Positions 35,401 through 40,773 of a stretch of DNA of 40,773 nucleotides are shown in pieces (within the stretch, counting starts at the first letter, position 1; each line of letters begins with the position of its first letter). Below the pieces are notes generated by a model. It was given only the letters and a program-made list of their open reading frames with translations, did no database searches and was not told the origin of the DNA. The position numbers and the translations under genes were made by a program. Origin of the DNA: MADRE2 sp964397015. GTDB lineage: Bacteria; Desulfobacterota; Desulfobacteria; Desulfobacterales; Desulfobacteraceae. The DNA lies in assembly GCA_964397015.1 (NCBI GenBank), contig CAYNHL010000017.1, forward strand, positions 1 through 40,773. The letters are read 5' to 3'.

Positions 35401-36179
35401 GGGTTTGCAAGGGTGCCTCGGCTTTCAAGGGAAAAATTGACGGTGCCTGCAATTTTTGGGATCCGGTTTGAAATCCGGCTGATAGAATTGAGCCGGGCTG
35501 CTGCTTCAAGGGAAATATCCAGCTTTGGTTCCAGGAACATGCTATTTGCTGTGCCGGAGGCGTTCATGTCACACAGGTTTGATAAAAGGTCCAGGGAAAA
35601 CAAAAGAGTGCCTTTTGGGTCGAAGCTGGCGGATGCTGTAAATTCCGCAATATGGATCGGTCCGAATTCCTGCCCTGTTGCTTGATCAAAAAAAGCGGCA
35701 GTCAGGTTGGTGATCCGGAACAGATCGATGCCGGCAGCAAGGGGAATGGCCCCAGGAGTTTTCTTTGACGGCTGTGCCTCCCCGGGTGCCTGCTCCCTGT
35801 GGTAAAGCGCTGCAAAAAGATTGATCTCTTTTCGGTTGTTTCTGTTGATATCCAGCCTGGGGGTGTCAATGGTAAGCTGGGTGATTTCCAGGACTTTGTC
35901 CATCAGCGATCTCAGGCGAAGCCCCAGTGTCAACTGCCGGACGTTCAGGCAGGTATTCCCGCCGGGGTCCCTGAGGGTTATGCCGTCCAGGGTGATTGCG
36001 GTGTCCGTCAGGGCCAGCCTCATGCGGTCCACATGCAGAGTGCCTGGAATACGGGCATTGACCTGGCCCACCAGCAAATTTTTTGCATGGTCGGTTCCAA
36101 TGTAGACTGCCAGAGCCGTAATCAGTGCGGCAAAGCATGCCAGGCAGACAACAGCGGCAGCCAGTATTCGTCTTTTCAT
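32415..36179 (-). CDS. tamB: Translocation and assembly module protein TamB (DUF490/AsmA-like)
   Basis: A 1254-residue inner-membrane-anchored periplasmic protein. Residues ~4-27 are a single N-terminal transmembrane anchor (ILAAAVVCLACFAALITALAVYI). Then come long beta-repeat stretches of alternating hydrophobic residues, as in the groove-shaped TamB/AsmA/bridge-like lipid-transfer proteins. The C-terminal DUF490/TamB domain contains GTLAHPVITGRAVITEG, FNNPYKTDPEITLNA and LTHEDIVSLLIMGKTV, and ends TQVTFKLEFR. Such proteins span the periplasm and work with TamA in outer-membrane protein insertion or phospholipid transport. The following Omp85 gene starts 3 bp on. The ATG lacks a Shine-Dalgarno and is only ~8 nt after a good -10 box. 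Confidence 0.92.
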   Translation of the reverse strand: MKRRILAAAVVCLACFAALITALAVYIGTDHAKNLLVGQVNARIPGTLHVDRMRLALTDTAITLDGITLRDPGGNTCLNVRQLTLGLRLRSLMDKVLEITQLTIDTPRLDINRNNRKEINLFAALYHREQAPGEAQPSKKTPGAIPLAAGIDLFRITNLTAAFFDQATGQEFGPIHIAEFTASASFDPKGTLLFSLDLLSNLCDMNASGTANSMFLEPKLDISLEAAARLNSISRISNRIPKIAGTVNFSLESRGTLANPSADFQITGQDLAAGDHIREGEIFIFARLADRVLTIEESRAAMMENRVMFSGATDLTDLFPNGFLSPAGNPDNLRYDLSLSQPDGRLDHFSQWIDNVSGEYALTAGIEGKGIDPDTLSAGFKATLSLRDVLLKPGETSIPDSDAVISGNIENGAFTIDRLSLDTRGLQASLAGSCDLLEQTVSATMNIETQDLSNVAPGFIHVPISGSANGSIRLTGPVRQPDIEAVINGINLDINGIAIQAVDMKADITPDISAGIVQATITAKGRGMNLENTQFSDISPPPGPQAGSLMDFDLETGLTYTMGTRPDVNALDDMTIPFKKIHADINLEDKTLDVSLDGMMNLEASLDTETSRYDARISFTRSDLEPILAAAGIRGLQASLHGWIHSSGALPIVLQDSYAAAIETARGHLAIDADVGGTITRPQFKAGMEFMDVAVSLEEPEIELSDLNGKITASPEKISIQGLVARIDQKSISLAADLAITFSPPVSGLEKIRVADPFPIPFTHVLSEVDLDTHRVRLSIDDTIDLEADFDLDKLHHDFDLAFNKTPLAPFLEAIGIRGQGGAITGHISTSGHTDIQLPLAAVEAASAASGRITIDAGLKGTLRDPDITATVQLTDAAYPLPMDGLLISGINGRIHASNNLIRIEDLAAILGGGRLSLSGNVDLEDFMPIRGDILLTGQNITIESEDTAALTFDTDLAFSGTWEDAAISGNILMHQGEFYKDIHFDPVAALTRRQPAASKPADGRKEAAGRDALLPRASVNINVTHKAPFIVDNNLAFILVEPNLGITGTLAHPVITGRAVITEGTVVYQKKSFEIEKGVIEFNNPYKTDPEITLNATTRIRNWTIYMDISGTMNNLDFKLHSDPELTHEDIVSLLIMGKTVREIGGKSTSAAGMIADKASGMLGESVESATPLDTFKLGYDESSDQEPGVSVTMGKKLSDRMELVYSMKRNDNEETVHTSAVEYRMLEHVVLKVINDSRGDFGTQVTFKLEFR

Positions 36180-36187
36180 GGTGCATC

Positions 36188-36216
36188 ATTATATCATGGC
36201 TGGAATTCTTTTTCCA
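36188..36216 (-). promoter_or_regulatory. Candidate promoter for tamB (near-leaderless)
   Basis: On the minus strand TGGAAA (36211-36216), a 17-bp spacer and a perfect TATAAT (36188-36193). The predicted transcription start is about 36181-36182, leaving only 2-3 nt before the tamB ATG at 36179. Confidence 0.5.
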
Positions 36217-36251
36217 TCCGGATACACACTTGAACTGTTGTGTTCAGAGAC

Positions 36252-36274
36252 CTTGTCCCGGCATCTGGGACAAG
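36252..36274. repeat. 8-bp perfect inverted repeat between ATPase and tamB
   Basis: CTTGTCCC (36252-36259) and GGGACAAG (36267-36274) flank a 7-nt loop. No T-run follows on the minus strand, so it is not a standard terminator for the ATPase gene. It could be an operator upstream of the tamB promoter or an RNA 3'-end hairpin. Confidence 0.45.
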
Positions 36275-36331
36275 AATACCTTTCCGATGGCTCCCTGGTC
36301 CTCTTTTAAAAAAGATTGGAAAGCTGCAGGG

Positions 36332-37453
36332 CTATAATGGCTTTTTAAAATAGGTTATTGGATCCACGATATTAATTTTGCCCCTGGAAAAGGGATGCCG
36401 CAGCCGGGCTACAATCTGGGTGGCCCTGGGGGGATTGAGCTTTTCCAGATAATAAGACAGGTGGGCAGAGACCGTGTCGTCCGAGAGTTTCACCTCGATC
36501 AGCTCTTCGATAATGCCGTTTTTTACCACAACAAAATCAATTTCCCTGCCTTCCTTGTCCCGGATATAACGAATATCATACCTGAAACCGTCCCGGTCTT
36601 CGAGAAAATGCAGTCTTTTCAAAAGATGGGATGCCACAAGGTTTTCAAATACAACCCCTTCATCTCCAATCACATCCCCGTTGTCGTAAAAATATACCTT
36701 GGGCGGCTTGACAACTGCCCGGGGAAGGTTGCGGGTATAGGGGCGTACCGCAAATACCAGATACATTCTTTCCAGCACGGCCAGCCAGTTTTGCACGGTT
36801 TTATAAGATACCTGGATTTCTCCTGCCAGGTTGGAGAGCACAATCTGTCCACCCACCCGGGTGCGTAACTGGTGTATGAACAATTCCAGCAGAGAAATCT
36901 GCCGGACTTCGGTAAGATCCCGGATGTCTTCCCTGATAACGCGGTCAAAACGGTCCCGGCGCCATCTTCTGGCCTCCCGCTCATCTCCGTCCAGAAAGGG
37001 TTCAGGAAATCCTCCAACTGTCATCAACCTTTCGAATGCCTCTCCGGCTGTCATTTTTTCAGGGATTTCGTCCAGCCCGAAAGGATGCAGTCGCCAGTAA
37101 TGGTATCTGCCCAGAAGGGAATCACCCCCCTGGCGGTAAACATCGAGCCTGGCAGATCCGGTGACCAGAAACCGGGTGTCCCTGCAGGTATCGTAAATTC
37201 CTTTTATCCAGTTTTTCCAGTCCCTGTATTTGTGGAGTTCGTCAAATATTATCAGGCCGGCATCCCGGTGCCATTTTTCAGCCAGCAGGTCCTGACGGTC
37301 CCGGCTGTAATCCCAGTTGAAGTATCTTCCGGAGAACCCGGCTTTATCAAGGATATTCCGGGCCAGGGTGGTTTTTCCCACCTGGCGGGGCCCCCCGATA
37401 AATACCATTTTCCGTTTCAGGTCTTGGAGGATATGATCATAGATATATCTCAT
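36332..37453 (-). CDS. DUF4143-type ATP-binding protein (AAA + PD-(D/E)XK-like)
   Basis: A 373-residue protein of the widespread stand-alone ATPase family. An N-terminal P-loop domain has Walker A GPRQVGKT (21-28), Walker B LIIFDE (67-72) and the sensor-like LVTGSARLDV (97-105). The DUF4143 part follows with a winged-helix-like segment (SNLAGEIQVSYKTVQNWLAVLERMYLV) and a C-terminal REIDFVVV ... LIEVKLSD, which looks like the PD-(D/E)XK nuclease-type core of the family. The function is unproven; such genes are frequent, patchily distributed, and often suspected to be mobile or toxin-antitoxin-like. The ATG at 37453 directly abuts a perfect 27-bp inverted repeat containing its apparent promoter, and no Shine-Dalgarno is present. 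The frame is complete. Confidence 0.87.
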   Translation of the reverse strand: MRYIYDHILQDLKRKMVFIGGPRQVGKTTLARNILDKAGFSGRYFNWDYSRDRQDLLAEKWHRDAGLIIFDELHKYRDWKNWIKGIYDTCRDTRFLVTGSARLDVYRQGGDSLLGRYHYWRLHPFGLDEIPEKMTAGEAFERLMTVGGFPEPFLDGDEREARRWRRDRFDRVIREDIRDLTEVRQISLLELFIHQLRTRVGGQIVLSNLAGEIQVSYKTVQNWLAVLERMYLVFAVRPYTRNLPRAVVKPPKVYFYDNGDVIGDEGVVFENLVASHLLKRLHFLEDRDGFRYDIRYIRDKEGREIDFVVVKNGIIEELIEVKLSDDTVSAHLSYYLEKLNPPRATQIVARLRHPFSRGKINIVDPITYFKKPL

Positions 37454-37519
37454 ATGGCTATTTTAACCTTTATTCCAAAACAGTCAAGGCTCTTTTGGAA
37501 TAAAGGTTAAAATAGCCAT
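37454..37519. repeat. Perfect 27-bp inverted repeat with 12-nt spacer at ATPase start
   Basis: The left arm (37454-37480, starting ATGGCTATTTTAACC) is the exact reverse complement of the right arm (37493-37519). The spacer is CAGTCAAGGCTC. The left arm begins on the base next to the ATPase start codon. Confidence 0.95.
37460..37487 (-). promoter_or_regulatory. Promoter embedded in the inverted repeat (DUF4143 ATPase)
   Basis: On the minus strand TTGACT (37482-37487) lies in the spacer of the inverted repeat and TAAAAT (37460-37465) lies in the arm, 16 bp apart. Counting seven bases on puts +1 at 37453, the A of the ATG. The other strand has no matching -35, so the promoter is one-directional. 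The palindrome is thus placed as an operator, with a leaderless transcript. Confidence 0.5.
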
Positions 37520-37572
37520 GTATGCCCCAGCATCAGAAATCGAAAAGTATTTTATTGTTTCTATAGTCGTTC

Positions 37573-38343
37573 TTACTGGATCGCATGGCTGATGATTCTC
37601 AGCCCATCGAGCGTAAGAGCGTGATCCACGTGCTCGATGGAACGGGATACATTGAAGATCAGCGGGGCCAGCCCGCCGGTGGCTACAACTTTGGAGCTGT
37701 CCCCTGTTTCCTCCTGGATCCGCTGAACCATACCGTCCACCATTGCCGCACTGCCATAGATAATACCGGACTTGATGCTTTCAATCGTGTATTTTCCTAC
37801 CACTTTGTCCGGGGCCTTGAAGATCTCTACCCGTGGCAGGCGCGAGGCTTTTTGGAAGAGTGCTTCAGCGGAGATCATGATTCCGGGCACGATTGCTCCG
37901 CCAAGGTATTCCCCTTTTTTTGAAATAACATCAAATGTGGTTGCTGTTCCGAAATCCACGATTATCAGGGCGGTTTTATACCTGTTATAGGCGGCAATGG
38001 CGTTGACGATCCGGTCCGCTCCCACTTCGGCAGGATTGTTGTACCGGATGGGCATCAGTTTTTTGACCATGTCCGGATCGATCCACATGGGTGAAAGGGA
38101 CAGGTAGCGCAGGCAGAAAGCGTCCAGGATTGGTACGGCATTGGGGACCACCGATGAAATAACGATTTTCGTGATCTGGGCTTTTGCAATTCCGCGGTCG
38201 GTTAAAAGGGCATTGGCCAGAACATTGAATTCATCGGCCGTGGTATTCTTTATAGTCCGGATACGCCAGTCCATAATCAGTTCATCCCGGTCATAAACAC
38301 CCATGACCGTATTGGTGTTTCCTACATCAATCACCAGCAGCAT
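37573..38343 (-). CDS. coaX: Type III pantothenate kinase
   Basis: A 256-residue cytosolic enzyme of the ASKHA fold that phosphorylates pantothenate, the first step of coenzyme A synthesis. MLLVIDVGNTNTVMGVY is the phosphate-binding start; GADRIVNAIAAY, IIVDFGTATTFDVI, LGGAIVPGI and the C-terminal VVATGGLAPLI complete the family pattern. The ATG at 38343 is preferred over one six codons upstream because AGGAG lies 7 nt before it and family members begin at this Met. It overlaps the ybbR-like stop by 17 bp, so translation is coupled. No biotin-ligase (birA) gene, a common neighbour, is seen. Confidence 0.93.
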   Translation of the reverse strand: MLLVIDVGNTNTVMGVYDRDELIMDWRIRTIKNTTADEFNVLANALLTDRGIAKAQITKIVISSVVPNAVPILDAFCLRYLSLSPMWIDPDMVKKLMPIRYNNPAEVGADRIVNAIAAYNRYKTALIIVDFGTATTFDVISKKGEYLGGAIVPGIMISAEALFQKASRLPRVEIFKAPDKVVGKYTIESIKSGIIYGSAAMVDGMVQRIQEETGDSSKVVATGGLAPLIFNVSRSIEHVDHALTLDGLRIISHAIQ

Positions 38344-39298
38344 CTGTGTCTCCTGTTTCAATTTTTACGGTAAATACTTCAGGATCCGCTTTGACCATGA
38401 CCAGGCCCACTGGAATGACAATGCTGGCATTCCTGGCATACACACCTGGTTTCAGGCCGTCGAGGTCCATGAAGGCATGAATCTGTTGTTGAATATCCTT
38501 GTTGTTGACATCCTCATAGCGGCCCTTGATATCGATGGTGATGCAGTCCGGGGATATGGCCGCCCGGGCCCCGCGGCCTGCGTTGCGCGCTTCGACAGGT
38601 ATATTTTCAATTGTGCGAGAGATGGTTTTATGTTTGATCGGCACAGAGACCTTGATGATACGGGATGCGGGTTCAACCGGCAGGGAAGTGTCCAGGTCGA
38701 GGGGAATATTGGTTTTAAAGCTTTCTGTTACGCCGTCCAGGTCAATGGGTTTTGTTCTCAGGGTTTTGATGCCGCTGACAACAGACCTGGCACCGGTCAA
38801 ATCAACCGCTGCCGGTTCAGCCTTTGCTTCCATGGCAATGTAACCTGTTGGGGGTTTCCCGGTATACGGCACCAGGACATTGAATCTGCGGGATATTTTT
38901 TCTTCGAGCTTTACGCTAAGGTAAACGGGATTGATTTCAAGTATGGAGATGGCAGGGTTCAGCGGAATGCGTTTTTTTATCAGCGGAATGAGGTATACAC
39001 CAGGCTCGATGGATGTTGAAGCTCCTGCGGGATCGAGTTCGAGATCTGTGTACAGATCAACGGGGTATGTGATGTTTTGATTCACCGCCTGGGCGATTAG
39101 CCTGGCAGACCCTTTTATTTTGATTTCAATGCGGTCGGAAAAATAAGCTGTGAGTACAAACCCGTCGGGTACGTTCGAGAAATTGACCGGCAGCAGGAGA
39201 CGGTCTTCCACCGGGGAAGAATCGCACCCTGAAAGCCATGGCAGGATGAGGGCAATGATGACAAGAAAGGTAAAAAGGCGTTTGACCCGGTTATACAT
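38327..39298 (-). CDS. YbbR-domain lipoprotein (CdaR-like)
   Basis: A 323-residue exported protein. MYNRVKRLFTFLVIIALILPWLSGC is a lipoprotein signal with lipobox LSGC (lipidated C25). The rest holds several YbbR repeats, seen as recurring beta patterns such as VNFSNVPDGFVL, LLIPLIKKRIPLNPAISILEINP-like strands, IDLDGVTESFKTNIPLDL and ISRTIENIPVEARNAG. CdaR proteins regulate the diadenylate cyclase CdaA and normally have one transmembrane helix and a cdaA gene just upstream; here folP is immediately upstream and the anchor is lipid instead. The start is uncertain: ATG at 39298 (8-bp overlap with folP) is chosen, ATG at 39310 or TTG at 39313 is possible. Confidence 0.8.
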   Translation of the reverse strand: MYNRVKRLFTFLVIIALILPWLSGCDSSPVEDRLLLPVNFSNVPDGFVLTAYFSDRIEIKIKGSARLIAQAVNQNITYPVDLYTDLELDPAGASTSIEPGVYLIPLIKKRIPLNPAISILEINPVYLSVKLEEKISRRFNVLVPYTGKPPTGYIAMEAKAEPAAVDLTGARSVVSGIKTLRTKPIDLDGVTESFKTNIPLDLDTSLPVEPASRIIKVSVPIKHKTISRTIENIPVEARNAGRGARAAISPDCITIDIKGRYEDVNNKDIQQQIHAFMDLDGLKPGVYARNASIVIPVGLVMVKADPEVFTVKIETGDTDAAGD

Positions 39299-40160
39299 TC
39301 TGGACGGCATCAATAATGTTTAAAAACGGGCGCAGGCCAGCCACATCATGGACGCGGACAATATGGGCGCCATGGATAACGGACGTTGCAACTGCCGCAA
39401 GGGTTCCTGCCCCTGTTTCCCGGTTTTCAGGTCCTACGGGCCGGTCGTTTGAACGGCCGAGAATGTTCTGGATAAATGATTTTCTGGACGGCCCCAGCAG
39501 GACCGGAAAGCCCAGTCTCGTAATCCGGTCCAGGTGCCGGATGATCATCAGGTTATGTTCCACGGTTTTCCCGAAGCCTATGCCCGGGTCCAGTATGATA
39601 TTTTCTTTTCGAATACCCGTTTCCATGGCGAATTCGGCGCGCTGGGACAAATAGTCCGTGATTTCCCCTAGCAGGTCGTCGTAGTCAGGATCGATCTGCA
39701 TAGTCTGCGGAGTGCCTTTCATGTGCATGAGGATGACGGGGACATTTCGCCGGGCCGCAAGAGAGGCCATCCCGGGATCTTTTTCCAGGGCGGAAATATC
39801 GTTGATAATGGAGGCTCCGGCATCCAGGGCTGCCTCGGCCACCTCTGATTTGACCGTATCGATGGAGATGGGAATCCGGATTTTTTCAGCCAGTGCTTTG
39901 ATGACCGGAATGACCCTTTTTTTTTCTTCTTCCGCAGGCACCGGCCTGGCAAAAGGACGTGATGATTCACCTCCGATATCCAGGATTCCGGCACCGTCGG
40001 CAGCAAGTTTCAATCCCTGTTGGACGGCGGCATCATATGAATAAAACCTGCCGCCGTCTGAAAAAGAATCCGGGGTGGTGTTCAAAATTCCCATTATGCA
40101 GGTGCCGGCACCAAGTTTGAGTATACCCGACGATCCGCATGAAATGTCAAAACACCTCAT
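39291..40160 (-). CDS. folP: Dihydropteroate synthase
   Basis: A 289-residue TIM-barrel enzyme that joins p-aminobenzoate to dihydropterin diphosphate in folate synthesis; the target of sulfonamides. Family motifs are all present: MGILNTTPDSFSDGG near residue 23, DIGGESSRP, ISIDTVKSEVA, IINDISAL, ILDPGIGFGKT, LLGPSRKSFI and the closing VRVHDV. Length is normal. The ATG at 40160 begins 3 bp after the ftsH stop, and the end overlaps the ybbR-like gene, so it sits in a tight ftsH-folP-ybbR-coaX operon. Confidence 0.95.
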   Translation of the reverse strand: MRCFDISCGSSGILKLGAGTCIMGILNTTPDSFSDGGRFYSYDAAVQQGLKLAADGAGILDIGGESSRPFARPVPAEEEKKRVIPVIKALAEKIRIPISIDTVKSEVAEAALDAGASIINDISALEKDPGMASLAARRNVPVILMHMKGTPQTMQIDPDYDDLLGEITDYLSQRAEFAMETGIRKENIILDPGIGFGKTVEHNLMIIRHLDRITRLGFPVLLGPSRKSFIQNILGRSNDRPVGPENRETGAGTLAAVATSVIHGAHIVRVHDVAGLRPFLNIIDAVQNV

Positions 40161-40163
40161 TTA

Positions 40164-40773
40164 TCAATCCCGGTCTTTTCCGTTGTCATCGGAGTCCGTG
40201 TCAGTATCATTGGAATCAGTCTCAGGCCGGTCTTCACCTGAAATATCCACGATATCTTCAGTTTCAGTCCCTGAAGGCCGCTGCCCGGCATCCTTTGCAG
40301 TGCTGCCGGAAGATGATTGGGATGAAGACTTCGATGTTACATTGCGTTTGCCAAAGAAGTCAAAATCCTTTCTCATGGATGCGATCAGGTCATCGAGTTC
40401 CGCGCCCATGACGGTTTCCTTTTCAATCAGCATATCGGCAAGAGCGTGCAGGATATCGATATTGTCTTCAAGTATTTTTCTGGCGTTTTTATATGCCCGG
40501 TCCACAAGCAGGGCAACTTCAGAATCAATTTTCCGGGCGGTGTCCTCGGAATAGTTTTTAGCCTGGGTCATCTCCCTGCCGATGAAAATATTGTCATCGT
40601 GGTTTTCATAGGACAGGGGGGCAAGGTTGTCGCTCATACCGAAGACCCGGACCATTTTGTTGGCAAGATCGCTGGCCTGCTTGAAATCATTGGCCGCACC
40701 CGTGCTTATGCGTTTGAATATGAGTTCTTCCGCCACCCGGCCGCCGAATGAAACTGCCAGCCTGTTTTCCAGC
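40164..40773 (-). CDS. ftsH: ATP-dependent zinc metalloprotease FtsH, C-terminal part
   Basis: The frame continues beyond the window, so the AAA domain and HEAGH zinc motif lie outside. Visible are the end of the M41 peptidase domain (LENRLAVSFGGRVAEELIF, STGAANDFKQASDLANKMVRVFGMSD, YSEDTARKIDSEV), where GGRVAEELIF and TGAANDFKQA are diagnostic for FtsH. The last ~55 residues are a low-complexity Ser/Thr/Asp/Glu tail (SSSQSSSGSTAKDAG; DSNDTDTDSDDNGKD), as often found on FtsH. FtsH degrades membrane and regulatory proteins at the inner membrane. folP follows at once. A GTG at 40736 is internal and not a start. Confidence 0.95.
   Translation of the reverse strand, partial: LENRLAVSFGGRVAEELIFKRISTGAANDFKQASDLANKMVRVFGMSDNLAPLSYENHDDNIFIGREMTQAKNYSEDTARKIDSEVALLVDRAYKNARKILEDNIDILHALADMLIEKETVMGAELDDLIASMRKDFDFFGKRNVTSKSSSQSSSGSTAKDAGQRPSGTETEDIVDISGEDRPETDSNDTDTDSDDNGKDRD

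Noticed and set aside
37454..37519. Rho-independent terminator for coaX
   Set aside because: The hairpin lacks a T-run and GC-rich stem, abuts the ATPase ATG, and contains a promoter-like pair, so an operator reading is preferred.
1..40773. CRISPR array or complete insertion sequence
   Set aside because: No regularly spaced direct repeats with unique spacers, and no transposase frame with terminal inverted repeats was seen.

Overview
The window looks like chromosomal DNA of a sulfate-reducing-type member of the Desulfobacterota (Desulfobacterales-like). This is inferred from a siroheme-decarboxylase (AhbB-type) gene of the alternative haem route, a tamA/tamB-like pair, an ftsH-folP-ybbR-coaX housekeeping cluster, and many radical-SAM genes. 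No rRNA, CRISPR array, complete insertion sequence or intact prophage was seen.

Layout. 1-179: start of a MASE3 membrane-sensor gene leaving the window (minus). 304-7053 (minus): tightly coupled surface-polysaccharide operon with a secreted GH5-like multidomain protein and two GT2 glycosyltransferases. 7184-10246 (minus): three-domain fusion of an APH-type kinase, an M23 peptidase-like domain and a class III PLP phospho-lyase/aminotransferase. 10409-10891 (plus): adenosine-specific kinase. 10924-15649 (minus): a 570-residue helical unknown, a FapA/DUF342 protein and a small kinase-fold-like protein. 15840-17641 (plus): ahbB-like gene and a B12-binding radical SAM protein. 17758-19863 (plus): Na+/phosphate cotransporter behind an 11-bp-periodic Pho-box-like array, then a DUF1178 protein. 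19940-22851 (minus): transketolase and a radical SAM protein. 23015-28522 (plus): htpG-rimO-polyprenyl synthase-FlgT-like exported protein, mostly with overlapping start/stop codons. 28762-28837: tRNA-Val(GAC) with a strong terminator. 28838-29820: AT-rich scar of a mobile element holding an internally deleted NYN-domain gene and a broken tyrosine recombinase. 29847-36179 (minus): Omp85 protein and TamB. 36332-37453 (minus): stand-alone DUF4143 ATPase whose promoter sits in a perfect 27-bp inverted repeat. 37573-40773 (minus): coaX, ybbR-like lipoprotein, folP, and the 3' end of ftsH.

Themes. Three genes (ahbB-like, tamB, DUF4143 ATPase) have a -35/-10 pair placing the transcription start at or within about 3 nt of the start codon and lack a Shine-Dalgarno sequence, so leaderless translation is a testable hypothesis. 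The most unusual local structures are the ATPase palindrome, a tRNA-Val with C instead of the near-universal U at position 33, the two internally deleted genes beside that tRNA, the kinase-peptidase-lyase fusion, and a FlgT-like gene whose reading frame seems to continue one frame over beyond its stop. All assignments come from reading the sequence and recalling family motifs; no database search was run.
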